Below are positions 1-9,009 of a stretch of DNA of 20,246 nt, piece by piece (position 1 is the first letter of the stretch; each line of letters begins with the position of its first letter). The stretch is from assembly GCA_003427395.1 (NCBI GenBank), contig BFEA01000616.1, positions 503,307 to 523,552 on the forward strand. Reading direction: 5' to 3'. The notes under the pieces are model-generated. The model did not search any database. It saw nothing but the letters and a program-made list of their open reading frames with translations, and was not told the origin of the DNA. The position numbers and the translations under genes are program-made. Origin of the DNA: Chara braunii. Taxonomy: Eukaryota > Streptophyta > Charophyceae > Charales > Characeae.

Positions 1-38
1 CCACCTACTATCCTCTTGGCGCCGATTGTGTCTTGCAC
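1..38. repeat. 38-bp dispersed repeat, copy 1
   Basis: The first 38 bases match positions 494-531 with three mismatches by eye. Copy 2 lies inside the LINE 3' noncoding region and this copy lies beyond that LINE's poly(A) tail. It may be the edge of a second related 3' end running out of the window. No coding potential is seen. Confidence 0.8.
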
Positions 39-60
39 ATCTGTAATAGCAAGTGTTTGG

Positions 61-110
61 AAACAACTGGAACAAACTGGAGCAACTGAAAAAACTGGAA
101 GGACTGGGAA
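61..110. repeat. Degenerate 10-bp tandem repeat (ACTGG core)
   Basis: Five consecutive blocks of about 10 bp share a core close to AACTGG, as in AACAACTGG, ACAAACTGG and GCAACTGAA. Period is near 10 bp with drift. This is a simple minisatellite-like tract with no gene. Confidence 0.55.
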
Positions 111-143
111 AACAGAGAGCAACAGAAAGCAGGCTGAAAAACC

Positions 144-237
144 AGGCTGAACTAGGCTGCTCTGAGCTGCGCTGAAATCTGCTGTAGTACAGGCTGAACC
201 GGGCTGCTCTGGGCTGCGCTGAAATCTGCTGTAGTCA
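144..237. repeat. 47-bp tandem duplication
   Basis: Two adjacent 47-bp units (144-190 and 191-237) each start AGGCTGAAC and contain GCTGCGCTGAAATCTGCTG. They differ at a few positions. A related AGGCTGAACTGGGC string occurs near 544-558, so the motif family is spread across this end of the window. Confidence 0.8.
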
Positions 238-285
238 GCTGAGCTCAGCTGAATTCAGCTGAGGACAGCTGAGGACAGCTGAAGT
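236..285. repeat. 10-bp tandem repeat, 5 units of CAGCTGARNN
   Basis: Five perfect-period units follow one another: CAGCTGAGCT, CAGCTGAATT, CAGCTGAGGA, CAGCTGAGGA and CAGCTGAAGT. Each carries the palindrome CAGCTG. The array ends 11 bp before the poly(T) run at 297. Confidence 0.85.
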
Positions 286-296
286 CCGCAGAAATC

Positions 297-309
297 TTTT
301 TTTTTTTTT
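297..309 (-). other. Probable poly(A) tail of the LINE
   Basis: Thirteen T on the plus strand read as poly(A) on the minus strand. They lie about 500 bp downstream of the ORF2 stop of the minus-strand LINE, where a non-LTR retrotransposon tail is expected. No target-site duplication was identified, because the 5' end of the element is not clearly defined. Confidence 0.6.
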
Positions 310-359
310 CCTTAAATACATCTTTACAAAACAATGCATCAATGAGGGTGGCACCAATG

Positions 360-384
360 TGCTGGAAACCGGGTCCAGCGTCCC
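360..384. repeat. GCTGGA/TCCAGC hairpin motif shared with 19535-19614
   Basis: TGCTGGA and TCCAGCG flank a short loop and form a 6-7 bp stem. The 20-mer TGCTGGAAACCGGGTCCAGC is identical to the copy starting at 19581. On the minus strand it precedes a poly(A) run by about 50 nt here and more than 100 nt there, as expected for shared retroposon 3' ends. Confidence 0.75.
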
Positions 385-493
385 ATCTCCAAACTGCTCT
401 TCCATACCTAACCTGCAGTAGGGTCGGGTAATAGGGGGGGGGGTCACCGGGGGGCACCAGTGGAATCTCCCTCCATCCCCTAGCCTCTGCCAT

Positions 494-531
494 CCACCTA
501 CTATCCTCCTGGCGCCTATTGTGTCTTACAC
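494..531. repeat. 38-bp dispersed repeat, copy 2
   Basis: This is the partner of positions 1-38, with three mismatches in 38. It sits inside the LINE 3' noncoding region. Confidence 0.8.
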
Positions 532-810
532 CTCAACCAAACTAGGCTGAACTGGGCCGCAATGCCGATGTGAAGGGTCTACTCCATCCTATCCTGCAGC
601 AGGGTCAGGTACTCCCGTCCACCAAGAAATCCCCTCGCCCAACTGCCATCTACTCCCATCCACCAGACTCTTCTAGAGAAAAATTTTATGCCAAAACTGG
701 GGCAAGACCACCTCCTGAAAAAGTGGGCCAGCGTCCTAAAAACAGACTGAGATTGAGTGTAATTAGAATGTAAACAGATAAGTAGAGACCAAGCAGGTCC
801 TCAGAAGGGC

Positions 811-2739
811 TCACGCAGACGGAAGGATTTCTGCTAAGGACAGCGGGTGGGGCGGGAAAGGGTCTGTGAAGTCCTGAGCAGGCCGTAGCGGGGAGCCGGG
901 ATCAATCTTAGTCCAGTCATGAAAGATCAGTTGATAGTCTCTTGCTATCCCCGCCTGGGGGTCCTCCTGTGATTCCCTTTCTGGCTGACAACCGGTCCAT
1001 TTCACCTCAGCCACCCATCCCTCCGTTTCTCCCCCCAGCCAATTCTTGCTAAATGTAGAAATGATTCTGTTCATATCCCCCCAGGAATGCATTTGGTCAA
1101 GCTTGTCTTTAGCTATCTTCCATTGAGTCGCAATCTCGTGCTGGACCAATGTCCAAATCTGTTCTATGGCTTCACCATCCTCCACCCGCGCCCCTTCTAT
1201 CTCAAAACAGCATCTTTTCCACCATATGGTCCACAGAACACTCCGTCTTCCTAGGTTGAACATATTTTCCTCAAAATTTTTCCCTCGGATTGGGGGGTAA
1301 TATCCCAACAGAAGGGCCCTCCAGTCCCATGGTCATACTGCGCTGGGAACTATATGGCGCCATATCCTATCCCAACTTCTCCATAGTAATACCGATGCGG
1401 GGCATTAGAGGAAGATGTGCTCGATGGTCTCGGCTCGCCTCCGCCCAGGGTAGCTTGAGAGACATTTATGGCACCATGGCAGTGCCTTCCCTTGTTGTTC
1501 CAGGCGAGTATGGTCTATTAGCCAGTCATTAGTCGGTAGGCACCTGTGCTCTATTTGCCACTGAAGGGCGGAGATTTTGGCTGGTATGTTGCTATACTGT
1601 GCAAACCATCGGATGGGATTCAAAAGTTTGCGGTCGATGTTAAGATGGCGATACCATCTATCCTCTACAAGATCCCGCAGATTGCATTTTTGTCTGAGCA
1701 TTCGATACACCGATTTGGATTTTAAGTTTTGTAGTGTTAGTGCTTTTGCTTCCCTCGTCCTGGACGGCGAGTTCAAGGTCCAACACCATTCGTCAAGGTC
1801 GAGGGGGAGGTCCTCAATTGGAACCCGAGGGCGAAACACCTTCTGGCGCCCTCCGTTCTCTGTGACTCTGATGCGATACACCTTTTTTTTATGCTTCCAT
1901 ATGAAGGGTTGCTGTTTACATCGTAGTTCCTCGTCCTTCAGAACGGAAAAGACTTCTATAAGTACATGCGACTGGTCGGCGAGGTGTATGTGACCCACTT
2001 CCTGTTCACGGTCGGGTAACCCCACCCAGTCGCCTTCCTTTACGCAGGGTCCTTTTCTAAGGGTGGTGTACCAATTAAGGGGAAAGTTGTCGATCAGTTC
2101 CTCCAATGCCCTCTCAGTGAAGTGGCAGTACCGTAGTGTTGCTCGTATCCTGTCGGTACTCTTCCAATCCCTTTCCTCTGTGTCCCAGAGGTACCCAACC
2201 CTTCGTACACCATGTTTCACCCATCCCTTCCATGGGGAGTCCGAGGCATTCCGCACCTGCCCCCTAGAATCCGTTATTAGACGGTTGTCAAATAAGGGTT
2301 GCCGGTGTATTTCCTCCCATCTTTCCGGTGCCGGCTTGTCGGGAGGGGGGAGTTTCCTCCATGTACGTATAAGACGTATCTAAAATTTGTCTGTGGGGTC
2401 CCCGTTTCTGTATTTCCTGGTTAACCTCCAATACCTGTCCTCCAACCATATACAGGGGTCAATTTCAGGCGGGGATTCTGGGGCAAGGTCGGAGATTTGT
2501 GCTAGGGCAAGGGGGACCCATGGGGAGGTCGGTGAGAAAATAATGTACTGAAGCCAGCGAATTGAAAGTGCTTGGAATTGTGTGGCCGGGTCCAAGATTC
2601 CTAATCCGCCTCTGCTCTTAGGTTGGATCATTGAATCCCATGCTACACGGCTTATCACATGGGTGTTGTTGCTGTCTCCCCTCCATAAGAAGGCCGCTAA
2701 CTGTTGTTTTAGTGCTTTGAGCCCCCCGTTACTCATCGA
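811..2739 (-). pseudogene. LINE ORF2, C-terminal part with zf-RVT-like zinc-binding region (broken)
   Basis: This is the segment after the reverse transcriptase core. It has the hallmarks of plant LINE ORF2 tails: FLWRGD, a GGLGILD block near 2615-2625, then far downstream CHKC followed by ETIEHIFL and a CP pair. Those Cys/His residues resemble the zf-RVT family, whose exact role in retrotransposition is unclear. The final stretch (811-1308) is Trp-rich, with WTIWWKRCCFE, and ends at a TGA at 811-813. All pieces share one frame with the reverse transcriptase, but stops fall at 2380-2382, 1405-1407 and 1333-1335. The 1405 stop lies inside the zinc motif, right after HIFL and before the CP pair. 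Identification rests on motif order; I could not run a profile search. Confidence 0.82.
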
Positions 2740-4518
2740 TCATAGGATGGCCTTGTACCAGAGTGTGGCCAGAACCACGTTGTTGATGACGAGTGCTCGT
2801 TCAAAAATGGACATATGCTTATTGTTCAATTTTTCAAATTTAACTTGTGTTGGTCCAGTCAGCCACTCGTCATTAGATGCTGGCCTTCCTTTAGCGGTAA
2901 TCAGTGCCCTCAAAATTCTAAGGGGGTCATCAAGGGGTAGCCATGTGATTCGTGGGTTTTCTGGAGGTCTGCCCCCGTGGTGGTGCATCCACCACCCCGT
3001 AATCTTTTGTCCCCAATTAACAGTCATATCCGATAGGCGGCAAAATTTATTCATAAGGTGCTGGATTTCTTCCATGTTGGCCGATGTCGCCTCTACCATT
3101 ATGGTAAGGTCATCTGCAAATAGGGAACAGATAGGTATTGCTTCATTGGGGATATTCGATATTTTGATTCGTGTGAGGTCTTTGTTTTGGCGTAGGTTGG
3201 TTGATAATGTCTCCATGATCACTAGGAAGAGGAAAGGGGCAATGGGATCCCCTTGTCTCATCGACCGTTGCAGCTCGAATGGTGGCACCACTGACCCATT
3301 GACCTGGACACAGGTGGTGGCATTAATGTGGAGGATCTTAACCCAACGCCGGAATGCTGGACCAAAGTTCATTTTATCCAGACACATGTCTAGAAATTCC
3401 CAGTCTACGTGGTCGTAGGTTTTTTCAAAGTCTATAAAGATAATAGTCGTATTGGCTTGCTTCCGCCGTGCTAATTGGACCACGTCGTTAACCAGCAGGA
3501 TGTTTTCTTGGATGTTCCTGCCAGACATGAACTCGGTTTGGGCTGGGTGAATGACCTCTTCCAATACTGTCGCCATGCGGTTGGCCAACGCTTTCGAAAA
3601 CATTTTATATACTACCGTGAGCAGCGTAATGGGTCTATAGTTCCTAATGTTCATTTTGTCACATTTCTTGTATAGAAGAGATAACACCCCTTTCCCTACG
3701 GTCTCTCCCATTTCCCCGGCCTCCCATACCTTTTGGTAATATTCTCATAGGTCGGTACTGAGGTCCGACAACATAGATTCCCAAAATTCTTTGGGGAAGC
3801 CATCTATGCCAGGAGTTTTATCTTCCTTCATTTGGAAGAGCGCAATCTATATTTCTTCCTTTGTAAGTGTCGTCTCCAGGTTATCCCGCTGCTGAGGAGA
3901 AATATGTCGATCCATTGGGAGTAAGAAGTCCTGTATTTCGCGGGTCCTTCCTTCCTTAGTGGATGAAGGGGTTTGGGAGGTGTAAAGTTGTTTAAAGAAC
4001 TTTCTGGTGATTAGGGTGCAATGCGCCGTGTCTGTGGCGATGATATTGTTATTATCTGGGTCAAACAAAGCTTCGATGACCGTCCGCCGCGTCCGTGCGG
4101 TAACTAAAGAGAAGAAATGCGTATCCATTGAGGCTTCGTAGGTGAGTTTAGTCATTTTTCCTCTGATTCTGATTCTTTGTCATCTATGTAAGGCATATTG
4201 TAGGAGTTGGTTTTTGAGATTCTGGATGGTGGTGATAAGATGCTGGGAATCTTGCTTTGAGGTTTGATGTCTAGATTCTGCTTGCCCCTCCAGGGCTAAT
4301 AATTCACTATGGAAGGGCATTTCGAGATGTTGCCGTAGAGCCGCTTTGGCTCTGGAGAATTCCTTACACTTTCTGGCTAGAAAGATTAGGCCTTTATTGA
4401 ACCACGCAAGATAGGAATCAAAAAGGTGTTTTTGTTTGAGCCAGAACTCCCATTCGTGCTGAATCATATGCGAGAAGGATGAGTCCTTGAGTAAGGAGGT
4501 ATCGAGTTTATAGAAGCC
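2740..4518 (-). pseudogene. LINE ORF2 reverse transcriptase core (broken)
   Basis: This would copy LINE RNA into DNA at the nicked target. The palm motifs are visible: NYRPITL, then IDFEKTYDHVDW (motif A, about 3409-3441), RQGDPIAPFLF (motif B, about 3230-3260) and FADD (motif C, 3109-3120), so the catalytic aspartates survive. Upstream, still in frame, comes a PGIDGFP block near 3795-3815. The linker to the endonuclease (4180-4518) is predicted helical and Gln/Lys-rich. In-frame stops sit at 4519-4521, 4180-4182, 3847-3849, 3745-3747 and 2740-2742, with no frame change. A Thr in EKTYD and His in YDHVDW stand where the family usually has Ala and Arg. Confidence 0.92.
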
Positions 4519-5347
4519 TCACCCTTGATCCGGCCTTTTCCGCGTTGTTAGTATAATGCCACATGTCTTATGATCGAGACCCGGGTGCGGACTGCGGGGG
4601 AGAATCATCGACCACCGCAGAGCACCCTCGAGGTTGTTAGACAGCAGAATAAAATTTATTCGAGACTTGGATAGGCGTGTCGGGTTACTGTCTCGAATGC
4701 ATGTGAATGCTCGCGTTTGAGGATGCAGACGTCGGAATGTATCGAAGACTGAGAGTGACTCGCAGAGGTCTGCTATCATTTGCCCATCCTCTATTGCAGT
4801 GAAGGAGGGAGATTCTTGGGGATTCGATTTATACAAACTCTTATTCGGGGTCGCATTGAAGTCGCCTGCTATTATTAATGGAATACCTTCTGGGATTTGC
4901 AGTCCAACCCTCCCCAAGAACTCCCTCCTTTCTCCGACTGAGTTAGGTGAGTATATACAAATAATACAGAGAAGTTCTAGTTCCAGCATTCCCAGAACAG
5001 AGGCCCATCACCCCTCCGCTTCGTCAACCGCCAAGTGAAGTGGTTGAAATCTAGAATCCGGGGGTATCCAAATTGCAAACCCTCAAAGCCCGGTGTTGGA
5101 GTGGAGCTCTTATGGCCGTGTGTGGCCGGACTAGATTGTGAGCTCTGTTGTGATCCGGGATGTTTTGCAGATGAGTTTCTTGTATACAGATTACATCCGG
5201 CCACCGCCTACCCCCTATGCCTTTGAGTTGATCCCACATGGCCTGGTGTTTTTCTGGCTTGCTTGATGCCAGACCGTTCACATTAAGGGAACGAAGATCC
5301 AGGTCGGCAGAATCAACACATTTTTTTCAAGCCTCTAGATCATCCAT
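4519..5347 (-). pseudogene. LINE ORF2 N-terminal AP-like endonuclease (broken)
   Basis: The endonuclease nicks target DNA to prime reverse transcription. Visible family motifs are LNVNGLASS (near 5280), CIQETH (near 5170-5185), IIAGDFNATPN (about 4840-4870) and GLDHK near 4570. The first methionine in frame is at 5347, but a TGA at 5327-5329 follows at once. The domain is split over three frames: LNVNGL to IQETH in one, a middle piece at about 5100-4990 in a second, and GDFN to DHK in a third. At least two small indels are therefore present. Asn replaces the usual Asp in the SRIDF-type motif at 4654-4656. The protein cannot be made as one chain. Confidence 0.88.
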
Positions 5348-5371
5348 TGCTTAGTGACACCTCCCTTTGTC

Positions 5372-6898
5372 TCATAGTGGATGCCATTTCTTGATGTCCC
5401 ATTTGTCTAGCTGTAAAATCTTTTTCCGCACTATATGGCACAGACATCTGCACACGTCATCCTCGGACCAATATTCACTGGCTTTTATTTTTGCACACTG
5501 CAGGTCCAGGAGAGCGCTGTGACTGTACCATCCTAGGTTGGCAGATTTGTTGGGTTCGAAAAGCAGGTAGAGATCGTTTCTGGCCATCTGCTCATCGCAA
5601 CAGGCCTCGAATCTCAAGCCTGCACTTGCCCCAGGGGCGTAATGCTTAGGGATAAAGGCGGTCATTTGGCTGGAGAAAATCCTAGCCCTTTCTCCCTCAT
5701 CACCTCCCTGGGGCACGAAATCCCAGCCTTGCAGTGTTACGCCCCCGTACTCCCCCACCGGGGAAAGGCCCACTTCCCATTTTCCTTCCGCCTTTCTTAG
5801 GGGAATTACTAATACTGCATTTGGCTTAGAGAGTGGTAGCTCGAAAAGACCCCGTTCAATAAGTTGCCTTAGTTTGAGTCTTCGTGAGGTCAACCCCTCG
5901 TCTGACGGTTCTGCTCCCCTTGCCTTCGGCTGTGTCGATTGGTCGTGCTCTTTCTGCGTGGAGTGATGAGCTGCTGAAGGGGGGCGGAAATGGCTCTGAG
6001 CAACAACCAAGATCCGTTGGAAGGCCTCGGCCCACGTCAAATGGGGAGGGGGGCCGGATGTTAGTGTCGTCCTCAGTGAGGGGCTGTTATTCAGAAGCCC
6101 CACCAGTTTGACATAAGACTTATCCCTGTATTCCTCCCCTTCAACTGGGCTGTCTGATTGGAGATGTTTCAGTATCCAATCTGCCACCACCTGTATTTTC
6201 TGATCCAGGCCCATTTCATGGGGAGGGGCGTCGGGGTCTGCTGGGTCTTGAGGGGGCTCCTCCATTTCAACATCAGGGGGAGGAGGGGATGTGTCCACTT
6301 CCATCTGTTGTGCCCCAAAGGCGTCAGAGCAGAAATCAAGGGACAGTGGTTGTGCTTCCCTTCGTTTCGCTTGTTGCGGAGAGGCAGGAGTCTGGTGTTG
6401 TTCTTGTTCAGGCAGACGGGGCCTTTGCTGCGGTTGCTGTGCTTGTTGCACCTGCGGAGTGGCTTGTTTCCCCCTCGCCTGCTGCTTCAACCGCGTCCCT
6501 TGATGATTTTGTAGGTGTTGCGTGTGTTGTCCCCTAATTACATCCATCTCAATCACCCCCCCCTCCCCTGATACTGTTGTGCAATCCGTTGTTGCGTTCT
6601 TTATCGTGTCCTTAATCGTATTCCCTAGGGGTGGTGTAGCAAGAGTGTCCCGTAGCAGTTGCATACAATCACTGCTTTGGGTCGGGTTTCCCCCTGGGAC
6701 CCCCTCCTTCTCTTTTGTTTGGTCAAGTTCTTTCAGGTCGTCGTTGGGGATCTGTTTGTGGCCGTCCTGATTCAACTTACCTTCTTGTCCCAACTTCTTC
6801 CTGCTATCCTCCAGGCAAGCAAAACGGTTGTCTTTAGTGCCTGCCTTATTTTCCAACGTCGTTTTTTGCAACGACTTATTCCTCCTTCCAACCACCTC
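5372..6898 (-). pseudogene. LINE ORF1, C-terminal two thirds (507-codon open frame)
   Basis: This open frame runs from just after an in-frame TGA (6899-6901) to a stop at 5372. It has no ATG at its head, so it is the continuation of ORF1 after a frame change near 6900-6940. Residues 1-120 are Lys/Asp/Thr-rich. Residues 125-180 are Gln-rich, and 195-225 are Pro/Glu/Asp-rich with PPPPDVEMEEPPQDP, so the middle is probably disordered. Residues about 335-507 look folded, with VLVIPLRK, QGWDFVPQGGDEGE, FIPKHYAPG, DLYLLFEP and CRCLCHIVRKK. I do not recognise that domain with certainty; GGDEGE faintly recalls a Nudix loop, but the Nudix signature is not there. In LINEs ORF1 usually binds RNA. The ORF1 role is inferred from position. 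Confidence 0.7.
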
Positions 6899-6936
6899 TC
6901 AAGATTCCTGCTTTTTTGTCTTTGCAGGGGGGTGGT

Positions 6937-7686
6937 TTAAGTGTGCTTCCAGGGCCTTGGGAGAAATCCACGTTGCAGGTGGTTGAGACACCGGCCGCGG
7001 GTCTCCCTGCCCTTCCCAAGACCAGCCGGTAATCTCCCCGCCCTTCCCACCTGGTGCATCAACGTACCCTCATATCCTGGGTCAACAGTCCGCCACCTGG
7101 ATTCGTCCAAGGGGTCTTTCCTAAGTCGTCTAGTGGGCTTGGCTGTGCGAGAAGGGTGGCAAGAACACATAGGCCTGACACTTAAATCACCATGACCTGA
7201 GTTTATGAGCGGTGTGGATCCGATATAGTTTTCCCCCACACAGAAGGGAATGATATCATCAATCGAGAAGATATGATCATCTGCAAGATTGATGGCCAAC
7301 ATTAGGTAGTCATCTCTACGGGCCATATGGGGTGGAAGGGGGTTGATGAAGTCCACCACATCATATTTCTCAGCGAAATCCTGAACGAATGCAACTTGGA
7401 TTTCGACCGGGATGTGGCAGAGCTCCACCCAAAAATGTCCCCTCATCATCTGCTCCCTGAGCTCCTCTGACCGTTGTTGTTTCGGAGGGGCTCAAGGGTA
7501 GATGTGAAATTCTGATCTGTCGCAGCGGAGAGATTTCCAACTGTCCACTATTTTTTTGTCTTCTTCCGCAACGGTCAGGATGGTGATAACTGAGGCTGAA
7601 ACGGGTTGAATCAAGAACATCTCCCGAGCATTCGCAGGGGATCCTTTGAATGTTGCTAAGCGCTCTCTGATCCACCCCACTTTATC
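6937..7686 (-). pseudogene. LINE ORF1, N-terminal part, truncated by the gypsy LTR
   Basis: The frame enters from the LTR at 7686 with DKVGWIRERLATFKG. It continues through LIQPVSASVITILTV, a TAG at 7492-7494, then RGHFWVELCHIPVEI, FINPLPPHMARRDDYLML and IGSTPL, and ends at 6937-6939. The pattern of a small alpha/beta region, a WVELCHIPVE-type strand and a following basic tail is reminiscent of the DUF4283-like region of plant LINE ORF1 proteins. That is inference; no search was run. A CSCH cluster near 7160-7180 might be a decayed zinc knuckle. The true start codon lies on the far side of the chromovirus or is lost. Confidence 0.65.
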
Positions 7687-7867
7687 TGTGACGGACCCGC
7701 CGGGATGGCGGTCCGTCAGGATCAAGACGAAGGGATGAGGATGGGGGCGATGGAGATGGAGCTAGAAGGGACAGCGCAACTCCAACGCAGACTCAACACA
7801 CACGTACTCCAATCTGTGCAAATGAAGAATGAGTCACAAAACAAACTGCAGCTGGGGTATACCCCCA
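7687..7867 (-). repeat. 3' LTR of the chromovirus (at least 181 bp)
   Basis: Starts TGTGACGG and ends CCCCCA on the plus strand, so it has TG...CA ends. It matches 17512-17692 with 5 internal substitutions. A strong hairpin (TGACGGACCCGCC, 5-nt loop, GGCGGTCCGTCA) occupies 7689-7718 at the U5 end, and the palindrome GGGGTATACCCC sits at the U3 end. No purine tract on the minus strand abuts 7868, so the true LTR may extend further and only the shared part be visible. Confidence 0.85.
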
Positions 7868-9009
7868 GCGGACTGACTGGAATGGATTGGACTGGCCTGG
7901 TACCGACAGTGGTACCGGGCAGGACTGGACTGGACTGAATAACCACACGGCCTGTGGGGTCAGGCCACGGCATGGTCCCACAGGCTGAACTGGCAAATAG
8001 CCAAATAGGCCCTGGCTGTAGGCCAGGGCAGATGAAGGCCCGCTGCACGATCCTCAGACCTGTAATGGATCGCAAGAGCCATAAACACGCTATCCGCAAA
8101 AGCAGCGGAACTCTGCAATAAAGAAAGCTGAGAAATCTAGGATGCAGAGCAAGCTCCATGCTGAGTCCATGCGATGCAGCCTAAACTACATAATGTCAAA
8201 TGAAAAGCAAATGTCTGGTATAAATATCCTAACTAAAAGCAGAAAATGACATGTAGCATGATACAATCCTAAGGTCCTGGAGGCAATGGCCTCAGTGCTG
8301 AAAGAAAAAGAGCAATATGTCACAATGTAATATCATGTCGTTGAACCACGAAGAGTGGGATGGTCTCAGAGGGGGTGAATGCAGCCTAAGAATCGAAACT
8401 CCTTAGGGCAGTCACACATGAAGGTGGGATAGGTCATCAGGCTCAGGGTGGGAGAGTGGTAGCGAAACAAAACCAATGACCCTAATAGATAGACCACCAG
8501 GGCAGGTAATGCTCGACAAAAGGGTGACACTATACAGGGTCGACCATGAAAAGGGTAGCCTGGAATAGGGTGGAGATATGCCTAACTGAAGGCATGCACG
8601 AACCGGCACTAGGGTGATGAGGGCAATGGGTGAGGGAAACATGCACACAACTCACCGACTGGGGGAGGAGGGAGCTAGATCTGGGAGCAGGGAAGCCAAG
8701 ATAACGCTACGGTCCCAATGCCTATGCGATACCAAGGGAGAGCCCAACTCAAAGAGACCCAGCTAAGTGAGAACCATCATGCGACAGATGCAAGGGGATA
8801 TACAGGGTGGGGTGGTGACGTGAAGTTGTCACGTCCAAAGTAGCTGAAAGCGGTAAGGTAGCTGAAGTCGTCGAAGTGGTCGATGACGTCGATGAAGTAG
8901 CAGTCGAGTCAATGTCGAAGCAGAGCCGCAAAACGCGAACATCCTGAAGAAGTTGATGATGGAGTACCTGATGGTGTGAGTCAGTGGGGAAAGATAAAGG
9001 ATAAGAGTG
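7868..9009 (-). other. Chromovirus 3' noncoding region
   Basis: About 1.1 kb lies between the pol stop and the LTR, with no convincing gene. It begins with GACTGG-type short repeats (7870-7938). Hairpins follow: GCCTGTGGG (7950-7958) with CCCACAGGC (7977-7985), and GCCCTGGC (8009-8016) with GCCAGGGC (8022-8029). At 8820-8920 a GTCGA-rich imperfect repeat gives Ser/Thr-rich shadow translations. No polypurine tract was found on the element strand, which is unusual. Part of this stretch could be unrecognised LTR or a later insertion. Confidence 0.5.

Larger units (their letters stand above)
310..810 (-). other. LINE 3' noncoding region
   Basis: About 500 bp lie between the ORF2 stop (811-813) and the poly(A) tail. 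The stretch holds repeat copy 2 (494-531), a hairpin-forming 20-mer (360-379) shared with the far end of the window, and a weak internal duplication: a CCTGCAGYAGGGTC core recurs near 411 and 594. The open frames here are short and look random. I see no gene. Confidence 0.55.
297..7686 (-). mobile_element. Decayed LINE (non-LTR retrotransposon), ORF1 cut by a gypsy insertion
   Basis: On the minus strand the element reads ORF1, ORF2 endonuclease, reverse transcriptase, C-terminal zinc-binding region, 3' noncoding DNA and poly(A). This order is that of plant L1-type LINEs, which copy by target-primed reverse transcription. ORF2 stays in one frame from about 4989 to 811 but is broken by eight stop codons, so decay has been mostly by substitution. 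The endonuclease part also shows two frame changes. ORF1 is interrupted at 7686, where a chromovirus LTR begins. Its missing 5' part may lie beyond 17692. The element cannot be autonomous now. The class assignment is firm; both termini are inferred. Confidence 0.9.

Noticed and set aside
1577-1993. 138-codon plus-strand open frame
   Set aside because: Antisense shadow of the LINE ORF2 C-terminal region.
2582-3418. 278-codon plus-strand open frame
   Set aside because: It lies antisense to the LINE reverse transcriptase, whose motifs are clear on the minus strand; no recognisable domain on plus.
5736-5763. Nudix hydrolase domain in LINE ORF1 (GGDEGE)
   Set aside because: The REUXEEXGU part of the Nudix box is missing; kept only as an unassigned domain.
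7492-7725. Apparent start of LINE ORF1 inside the LTR (reading ILTDRHPGG)
   Set aside because: Those first codons are LTR sequence and the same words recur from the other LTR at 17550; there is no ATG, so the true ORF1 start is elsewhere.
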